This document shows, piece by piece, positions 34,117 through 38,892 of a stretch of 38,892 bases of DNA. Position 1 is the first letter of the stretch. The number at the start of each line of letters is the position of its first letter. Source of the stretch: Planctomycetota bacterium (lineage in GTDB: Bacteria; Planctomycetota; GCA-002687715; DRQF01); assembly GCA_011369445.1 (NCBI GenBank), contig DRQF01000299.1:1-38892 (forward strand), read 5' to 3'. The notes beneath the pieces are model-generated. The model did no database searches. It was not told the DNA's origin and worked only from the letters and a program-made list of their open reading frames with translations. The translations under genes were made by a program, and so were the position numbers.

Positions 34117-35838
34117 ATGGCAGGCGTGGAAGGGAATCGCGAGGACGAGCTTGAACGCTTCCGGGAGGCGTTTCAGAAAGACACTGAGCTCGAGTCCGTC
34201 AAGACAGTTCTCGAATACGCGAAGGCCTTCCCGTCCATCAGCGGTGACATCGCCCTGGAATTCGCGTCGTGGAAGAACGTCACATCCACCAGGAAGGGCT
34301 ACATTGGGCCGTATCGCATTGTGAAGGAGCTGGGGCGGGGCGGCCAGGCCGTGGTCTACCTCTGCGACGACGAGTGGCTCCACCGCAAGGTGGCGGTGAA
34401 GGTTCTCCTTGGATTGGGCGGCGCCTCGCCCGAGACCTTGAGCCGGTTCCAGCGGGAAGCGGAAATCACGTCCCAGTTGGATCACCCGGGGATCTGCGCT
34501 CTTTACGAGACGGGCATGGCTCAGGGGAACACACCCTGGATCGCCATGCGCTACGTGGAAGGCAAGCCGCTTTCCGCCGTGCTCGCGGAAACCCGAGGGG
34601 ATGGCGCTGACGCGCCGACTTCGTTCATGATGGATTTCTCCGTCGCGGACGGCAGCGAGGCCCCGTCGGGCACCACCACCTCTTCTCCCCACAAGTCCGT
34701 CCACCGGAGGGAACTGGGGCGCATCCTCGAACTGATCGAGAAGGTGGCTCGGGCCCTTCACATCGCTCATGAATCAGGCGTGGTCCATCGGGACATCAAG
34801 CCCGGCAACATCATGGTGACGGCGGACGGCTCGCCGGTGGTGCTGGACTTCGGTCTCGCCAGCGCGGACGAAGGAGGTCAGCCCACGGTGACCCGCAGCG
34901 GTGACTTGATGGGCACGCCGGCCTACATGAGCCCGGAGCAACTCACCGCCCAGCGCATCACCCTGGATCGCCGGACGGATGTCTGGTCCTTGGGGGTGAC
35001 CCTCTACGAATGCCTGACCCTGAAGCGTCCCTTCGAAGCTCTCAGTCGCGAGGGGCTCTACCGACAGATCTTGACCAAGGAGCCGGAGGATGCGCGGCGA
35101 CTCAATCCCTCCCTTCCGGAAGAACTCTCCATCGTCTTGGCCACTGCCATGGACAAGGATGCGGACCGCCGCTACGCCACGGCGGAGGAGTTGGCGGACG
35201 ATCTCCAAAGGGTGCGCGAGCGGAAGCCCATCGCCGCGCAGCCCATGTCGGCGATGCTGCGGACGAAGCGTTGGGCCCAGAGGAATCCCGCCGTCGCGAT
35301 GATGATGCTTGCCGTGTTCATCCTCCTCTCGACGGTGGCCGCCGTGATGTACGTGAAGAACGCGCAACTCGCCGCGAAGACCGCTGAAGCCGAAGAGAAT
35401 GCCAAAGCCGCCGGGCGCAATGAGCAGCAGGCCCTTCGCAATGCGGAGCAGGCCCAAGCCAATCTGGCGGACTTTCGCCGGATGGCGGACGTGAAGCGTC
35501 TCGAGGAGGCGAAGGCGGCCTTGAAGGGCTCTGGCCTTTGGGAGCGGCGCTTCTCCCCCGTCTCTCAGCCTTCGAGAAGAAATACGGCGACCTGGTGGCG
35601 AGGCTCCCCGACCACGAAAAAGCGCCCCGCGCCCTCGAGACCCAAGCCGCCCCCTACTCCGAGGCCGACCAACAGCGGGATCATGCCCCCGCACGCAAGA
35701 AGCTCCTTCAGCTCGCCGCGGAGGAGAAGAAACTCGAGAAGGAACTCGATACCGACCCTTCCGAGCGTCGCGCCGACCCGATCGACGATCGCTTGGATGC
35801 CATCGATGACGAACGCGCGGCCCTCGAAGCGGCCTTGA
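34117..35838 (+). CDS. Ser/Thr protein kinase, N-terminal part of a frameshifted kinase-FGE gene
   Basis: Paralogue of the 27814 kinase. An N-terminal helical extension (1-60) is followed by a PknB-like domain (about 66-370) with GRGGQAVV (73-80), K95 in VAVKVL, HRDIKPGNIM (224-233), DFGLA (244-248) and GTPAYMSPEQL. A Ser/Thr-rich insert lies at about 158-195. Membrane segment about 391-412, then a coiled coil ending NLADFRRMADVK, the same words as in the paralogue. After GSGLW (residue 475, near 35541) the frame turns into Pro/Arg/Ser-rich shadow sequence until its stop at 35838. The homologous continuation is in another frame from about 35538. Either a one-base deletion or an assembly error has split the gene. 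Confidence 0.85.
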   Translation: MAGVEGNREDELERFREAFQKDTELESVKTVLEYAKAFPSISGDIALEFASWKNVTSTRKGYIGPYRIVKELGRGGQAVVYLCDDEWLHRKVAVKVLLGLGGASPETLSRFQREAEITSQLDHPGICALYETGMAQGNTPWIAMRYVEGKPLSAVLAETRGDGADAPTSFMMDFSVADGSEAPSGTTTSSPHKSVHRRELGRILELIEKVARALHIAHESGVVHRDIKPGNIMVTADGSPVVLDFGLASADEGGQPTVTRSGDLMGTPAYMSPEQLTAQRITLDRRTDVWSLGVTLYECLTLKRPFEALSREGLYRQILTKEPEDARRLNPSLPEELSIVLATAMDKDADRRYATAEELADDLQRVRERKPIAAQPMSAMLRTKRWAQRNPAVAMMMLAVFILLSTVAAVMYVKNAQLAAKTAEAEENAKAAGRNEQQALRNAEQAQANLADFRRMADVKRLEEAKAALKGSGLWERRFSPVSQPSRRNTATWWRGSPTTKKRPAPSRPKPPPTPRPTNSGIMPPHARSSFSSPRRRRNSRRNSIPTLPSVAPTRSTIAWMPSMTNARPSKRP

Positions 35839-37010
35839 AATGCCGTTTGACGTGGCGCTATTCCGGTGCGGATGCGGTGCTCTTGACCTGGAAGCGGCAG
35901 GTCCTTGCAGATCTCGTCGAAAACCTCCGGCGCTTCGCGGACCCCGCGGAAGGCGCCATGGTGCACGTGGCCGAGCGCCGGCGTCGATCCCAGGTTCTCG
36001 TGCAGCAGACGCTCGTCGAAGCGAAGCTCCTCTGGGAGTCCTGCATCGCTCGCATTGCGGCCAACTCGAAGTACGCCGGACTGGCGTTGACGCCCCAAGA
36101 GGGTCTCATTCCCTTGGGCGCTGATCCCGCATCCGACTTCGAGGAGTTTCTGCACTGGGCCTCTCACGAGGCCACCCATCCGATCCCCCAGCGGGATGCT
36201 CAGGGCCAACTGCCTTCGATGGATGGCGACAGCGGAATCATCCTCGTTCTCCTTCCCGGCAGCACGTTCACCATGGGGGCGACCCCTGATGCCGCCGGTC
36301 CGAATTTCGACCCACAGGCGAGTCCTGACGAAGCCCCGCCCCACGACGTCACCCTGAGTCCTTTCTTCATGGGGAAGTTCGAATTGACGCGGGGTCAGTG
36401 GGTGCGGCTTTCGGGCCGCGCGGATCCCTCGAATTGGACGACCGAGACCACTGGCGGCCTCGTGAAGCCTGAAGCGTGTTCGAAGCATCCAGTGGAAATG
36501 GTTTCCTGGTTGGACTGTCGCTCTGCTCTTTCTCGTGGGGGTTTGGTCTTGCCGACGGAGGCCCGCTGGGAGTATGGCTGCCGCGCCGGAAGCGCAACGC
36601 CCTTCAGTTTTGGCCAGGACTCTTCCGACTTTCCGAAGTATGCCAACGTTAGGGACGCGTCCTATGCCCGCGCGTTTGGCAAGAGTGCTGGGGCCTACGG
36701 GAAATCCCAGGATGACCACCATGGGGTGACGGCTCCGGTGGGGAGCTTTGCCTCCAATGGATTTGGCCTCCACGACATGCATGGCAATGTTTGGGAATGG
36801 TGTCTCGACCCGTACGCCGTGGGCTATCATAGACCTCATGGCGCAGGCGATGGATTGCAGGCTGGTATCGGCTCGGGCCGTCGTGTGTACCGGGGTGGCA
36901 GCTTCGGCACTCTTGCCGTCCTTGCTCGCTCAGCGTCCCGGAACAGGGGCGCCGAAGCGGCGGTGTACAACCGCATGGGCTGCCGCGCCGCCAGGGGCAT
37001 CGCGCCTTGA
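35538..37010 (+). CDS. C-terminal linker and FGE/SUMF1-like domain of the split kinase gene
   Basis: About 490 codons continuing the kinase in a shifted frame. The first residues, GAALLPRLSAFEKKYGDL, match LTPRLDAYERRYAGL of the intact paralogue directly after its LW. A helical linker (about 15-180) contains an extra Lys/Glu-rich segment not in the paralogue. Then comes the FGE-like domain: GIILVLLPGSTFTMGAT, LPTEARWEYGCRAG, DMHGNVWEWCLDPYAVGY and the end MGCRAARG. No convincing RBS precedes a start here, so independent translation is doubtful. The intact domain argues for a recent mutation or sequencing error rather than old decay. Confidence 0.8.
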   Translation: MGAALLPRLSAFEKKYGDLVARLPDHEKAPRALETQAAPYSEADQQRDHAPARKKLLQLAAEEKKLEKELDTDPSERRADPIDDRLDAIDDERAALEAALKCRLTWRYSGADAVLLTWKRQVLADLVENLRRFADPAEGAMVHVAERRRRSQVLVQQTLVEAKLLWESCIARIAANSKYAGLALTPQEGLIPLGADPASDFEEFLHWASHEATHPIPQRDAQGQLPSMDGDSGIILVLLPGSTFTMGATPDAAGPNFDPQASPDEAPPHDVTLSPFFMGKFELTRGQWVRLSGRADPSNWTTETTGGLVKPEACSKHPVEMVSWLDCRSALSRGGLVLPTEARWEYGCRAGSATPFSFGQDSSDFPKYANVRDASYARAFGKSAGAYGKSQDDHHGVTAPVGSFASNGFGLHDMHGNVWEWCLDPYAVGYHRPHGAGDGLQAGIGSGRRVYRGGSFGTLAVLARSASRNRGAEAAVYNRMGCRAARGIAP

Positions 37011-37092
37011 TTCCTTCACATCTTCACCGCTTGCCCCCGACCCGGCGAGTTCGAGCGCACCGAAGCCGCCCAGGCCCACCCCTGAAGAGAAA

Positions 37093-37125
37093 CAGCGACC
37101 GTCCCTGGCTCGGGTGGGGTCGCTG
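37093..37125 (-). terminator. Terminator downstream of tRNA-Trp
   Basis: An 8-bp stem CAGCGACC/GGTCGCTG (37093-37100 with 37118-37125) with a 17-nt loop lies 24 bp past the tRNA 3' end. Read on the minus strand it is followed by TTTCTCTT, a usable U-rich tract. Confidence 0.5.
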
Positions 37126-37148
37126 CTTGCGGGATCAGGTTGTCGAAG

Positions 37149-37221
37149 CACGGGCAGAGAGACTCGAACTCCCGACCTGCTGATTTGGAATCAGCTGCTC
37201 TACCAACTGAGCTATACCCGT
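37149..37221 (-). tRNA. trnW: tRNA-Trp (anticodon CCA)
   Basis: 73-nt cloverleaf on the minus strand. The acceptor stem ACGGGTA pairs with TGCCCGT, the discriminator base is G (as in bacterial tRNA-Trp), the D-arm reads TAGCTCAGTTGGTAGAGCA, and the anticodon stem-loop GCTGA-TTCCAAA-TCAGC carries CCA. The T-arm contains GTTCGAGTC. The CCA tail is not encoded. Confidence 0.95.
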
Positions 37222-37291
37222 AGGGGGCCGACTTCCGAGAAGAGCGGCGCGGACCATGATAATCGGCCGCGGCCCAGGAGCAAGGGCCCCG

Positions 37292-38095
37292 TCACTCCTT
37301 GGATCCGGAGACCTTCTCGGGCGTGGTCTTGATCACCTTGTAACGGACGAGGACTTCTCCCTTGGGCGTGATGGTGCGGATTTCCCTGGGAAACTGGAAC
37401 CCGCTTCCGTCCACCTCGCGCTCGTAACGGGTGATGTAGGTGAGGCCGGGCGCCTGCGTCCGTGTGCTTTCCACGACCCAGGTCTTGCCGAAGGCTGCGT
37501 AGGTGAAAGTGCGCTCCAAAAGGGGCTTGCCGTTTTTGCCCATGACCCTCTGAATTCCGACCCGTCCCACCTTGTCCGGGACGAAGAGAATGAACTGGGA
37601 GGGATCGGGAGCGTCGGGAGGGGTGAGGGCTTTGACCGCCCCCTCCTTGGTGATCTCGAAGCCGTACGCGGAAAGTTGTTTCTGGGGGTTGTAGCCCACG
37701 AGATCGTGAACGAGCTGATAGACCCGACTGCTCTTCTCCGGCAACTGGGGCACGGGTTTCCCATCCGCGTCGCGAAGCGTGTAGCCCTTCCCCTTCGTCC
37801 ACTCGATCCGAAAGGGGCCCAACTCCATCTTCCTCGGTCCGATGGATTGGGTGAGACGAATCTCGGCCGTGACCGCCTTCAGACCGGAGGTCCAGGGTTT
37901 GTAGACCTTGCCCAACATGGACGAGAAGGCTTCGAGAGCTTTCGGATCTTGGGTGAGGGGTTCGGCCTTCTTTTTCTCCTGGGGAGGCTTCGATGCGGGG
38001 TCGCCCTTCCCCCCCGGCCCGTCTTGGGCCGGAATCGGGGAGAGAAGGAGAAAGACTGCCGAAAGGCCTGCGATGATGATTCGGGTGGATCGCAT
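37292..38095 (-). CDS. Secreted protein of unknown function (LolA/outer-membrane lipoprotein-sorting-like fold possible)
   Basis: 267 residues. The ATG at 38095 starts a signal peptide (IIIAGLSAVFLLLSPIPAQ); the frame further upstream is shadow. After a Lys/Pro-rich linker (about 28-45) the protein is beta-rich, with strands such as VTAEIRLTQSIG, FRIEWTKGKGYTLRD, TFTYAAFGKTWVVES and FPREIRTITPKGEVLVRYKVI. This pattern resembles the LolA-like antiparallel sheet, but no signature confirms it. It stands 70 bp before tRNA-Trp on the same strand, and is divergent from the AhpD-like selenoprotein gene 87 bp away. Confidence 0.72.
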   Translation of the reverse strand: MRSTRIIIAGLSAVFLLLSPIPAQDGPGGKGDPASKPPQEKKKAEPLTQDPKALEAFSSMLGKVYKPWTSGLKAVTAEIRLTQSIGPRKMELGPFRIEWTKGKGYTLRDADGKPVPQLPEKSSRVYQLVHDLVGYNPQKQLSAYGFEITKEGAVKALTPPDAPDPSQFILFVPDKVGRVGIQRVMGKNGKPLLERTFTYAAFGKTWVVESTRTQAPGLTYITRYEREVDGSGFQFPREIRTITPKGEVLVRYKVIKTTPEKVSGSKE

Positions 38096-38182
38096 GAAAA
38101 GAATCCTGGAATGTCCGGGTTCTGCACGGCGTTCACGATAACGCCCCATCCGCCCGCCTGCGAGATGAACGAGGAATGCAGC

Positions 38183-38731
38183 ATGAAACCGTGGATTGAA
38201 GTCGTCGACGAGGATCAGGCGCGAGGGCCCATCAAGGCCCATTATGACGCCGCGCGCAAGCGAGCCGGCAAGGTCTTCAACATCTTGAAGATCATGAGCC
38301 TGAGACCCCGACAGATCACCTACTCCATGGGATTCTACGAAACCGTGATGTTCGGTGACTCGGGACTCAGTCGGGCGGAACGGGAGCTCGTCGCCGTGGT
38401 CGTAAGTCGCGCCAATGACTGCTTCTACTGAACGGAGGCCCACGGAGGCGACCTCCAGTTGGAGGTCCGTGACGAAGACTTGGTGAAGGCGGTGAAGGAT
38501 GACTGGCGCAAGGCCAACCTGGGAGCCCGCGATCGCGCGCTTTGCGAGTTCGCCGAGAAGCTCACTCGCACGCCGGGTAGGATGAGCGAGGGCGACCTGG
38601 CCCCGCTCAGGGAGGCGGGCCTCGATGACGCGGATATCCTGGATCTGACCCAAGTCGTGGGCTACTTCAACTACATCAACCGGGTCGCCGACGCCCTCGG
38701 CGTGCCCAACGAGCCGGAGTGGGAGAAGTAG
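38183..38731 (+). CDS. AhpD-like carboxymuconolactone-decarboxylase-family peroxidase, selenoprotein with Sec83 at an in-frame UGA
   Basis: Reading through the TGA at 38429-38431 gives a 182-residue AhpD-like 'peroxidase-related enzyme'. The UGA lies in ANDC80FYU83TEAH87, exactly where the family has the second Cys of its CxxC-x3-H site, producing a CxxU redox motif. The family pattern continues unbroken in the same frame to VVGYFNYINRVADALGV. A perfect hairpin 25 nt after the UGA fits a SECIS. The ATG at 38183 has GAGGA 7 nt upstream; an in-frame ATG at 38165 is possible. It is cytoplasmic (no signal peptide). Likely role: hydroperoxide reduction or another thiol/selenol redox reaction. Callers that stop at UGA lose the active site and split the gene. 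Selenocysteine is inferred from sequence. Confidence 0.9.
38450..38467 (+). promoter_or_regulatory. SECIS element of the AhpD-like selenoprotein
   Basis: A perfect 7-bp stem GACCTCC/GGAGGTC (38450-38456 with 38461-38467) closes the tetraloop AGTT, with G at loop position 2. The loop begins 25 nt after the UGA, within the bacterial SECIS distance range. It is inside the coding sequence, encoding GDLQLEV. Confidence 0.85.
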
Positions 38732-38834
38732 CCAACGCGCCCACGCCCCGCGGACGGGCTGCCGCCACGCGGGGTCGCTTGCCGTCCTCAGCGCCCCGTC
38801 CTATCGTCGGGCACTCACCACCGGAGGACTCGCC

Positions 38835-38892
38835 GTGCCCACCCACGATGCATCACTGCTCGAATGGCGGAAGGAATTCCCCATCCTCGAGA
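38835..38892 (+). CDS. 5' end of a gene, possibly a class-V aminotransferase/kynureninase-like PLP enzyme (partial)
   Basis: A GTG at 38835 with GGAGG (38823-38827) 7 nt upstream opens a frame running off the window end. The 19 visible residues include LLEWRKEFPILE. An N-terminal W-R-x-E-F-P-I-L segment is seen in kynureninase-like and other fold-type I PLP enzymes, so that family is a guess only. The 103 bp before it hold no gene. Confidence 0.5.
   Translation, partial: MPTHDASLLEWRKEFPILE

Noticed and set aside
35520..35560. Programmed -1 frameshift in the kinase-FGE gene
   Set aside because: CCTTTGGG is not a slippery heptamer in the needed frame, no pseudoknot is evident, and the intact paralogue needs no shift.
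37256..38182. Extended N-terminus for the AhpD-like protein from the open frame upstream
   Set aside because: This region is antisense to the secreted protein at 37292-38095, and the RBS-supported ATG at 38183 matches the family start.
1..38892. CRISPR array, phage or insertion sequence
   Set aside because: No regularly spaced direct repeats, integrase, transposase or phage structural genes were seen.

Overview
The window is a gene-dense, high-GC bacterial chromosome segment with no phage, IS or CRISPR array visible. Several features fit a Planctomycetota-like environmental lineage: two large Ser/Thr kinases fused to formylglycine-generating-enzyme (FGE/SUMF1-like) domains, a GYF_2-domain membrane protein, many secreted proteins without assigned function, an exported polysaccharide-degrading fusion and frequent GTG/TTG starts. 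This placement is inference; no rRNA is present to confirm it.

Layout. 1-300 holds a dispersed palindromic repeat that runs into an orphan D12 adenine methylase (minus strand). 1.2-7.5 kb carries a crotonase-family enzyme, an HDOD protein, a secreted alpha/beta hydrolase, rpsU (TTG start) and a three-gene membrane operon (GYF_2 protein, anchored protein, CPBP protease with zinc ribbon). 7.6-8.6 kb is a two-gene operon ending in an exported peroxiredoxin whose peroxidatic residue is encoded by UGA. 8.6-12.1 kb holds a universal stress protein, a MEMO1-AMMECR1 fusion divergent from its radical SAM partner (the AmmeMemoRadiSam set) and a DsrE protein resembling the C-terminal domain of the selenium-metabolism protein YedF. 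12.1-16.1 kb encodes a Prc-type protease and a lipoprotein M2-family peptidase. 16.2-18.5 kb is a 759-residue anchored protein of unknown function, followed by a second copy of the palindromic repeat. 18.7-25.1 kb is a heavy-metal RND efflux operon (small Cys-rich secreted protein, outer-membrane factor, His-rich membrane fusion protein, CzcA-type pump). 25.1-27.8 kb holds purF and, divergently, cysK. 27.8-37.0 kb has the two kinase-FGE paralogues, the second split by an apparent frameshift, flanking a BNR-propeller/GH105 fusion and ribB. The window closes with tRNA-Trp(CCA), a secreted protein, an AhpD-like protein with an in-frame UGA in a CxxU motif, and the first 19 codons of another gene.

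The main discovery is a pair of selenoproteins. In each, a conventional caller splits the gene at UGA. In each, UGA replaces a family-conserved catalytic Cys, homology continues in the same frame, and a perfect 7-bp hairpin with G in the first or second loop position lies 22 or 25 nt downstream, as expected for a bacterial SECIS element. Both are thiol-peroxidase-type enzymes. No selA, selB, selC or selD is in the window, so the decoding machinery would have to be elsewhere in the genome.
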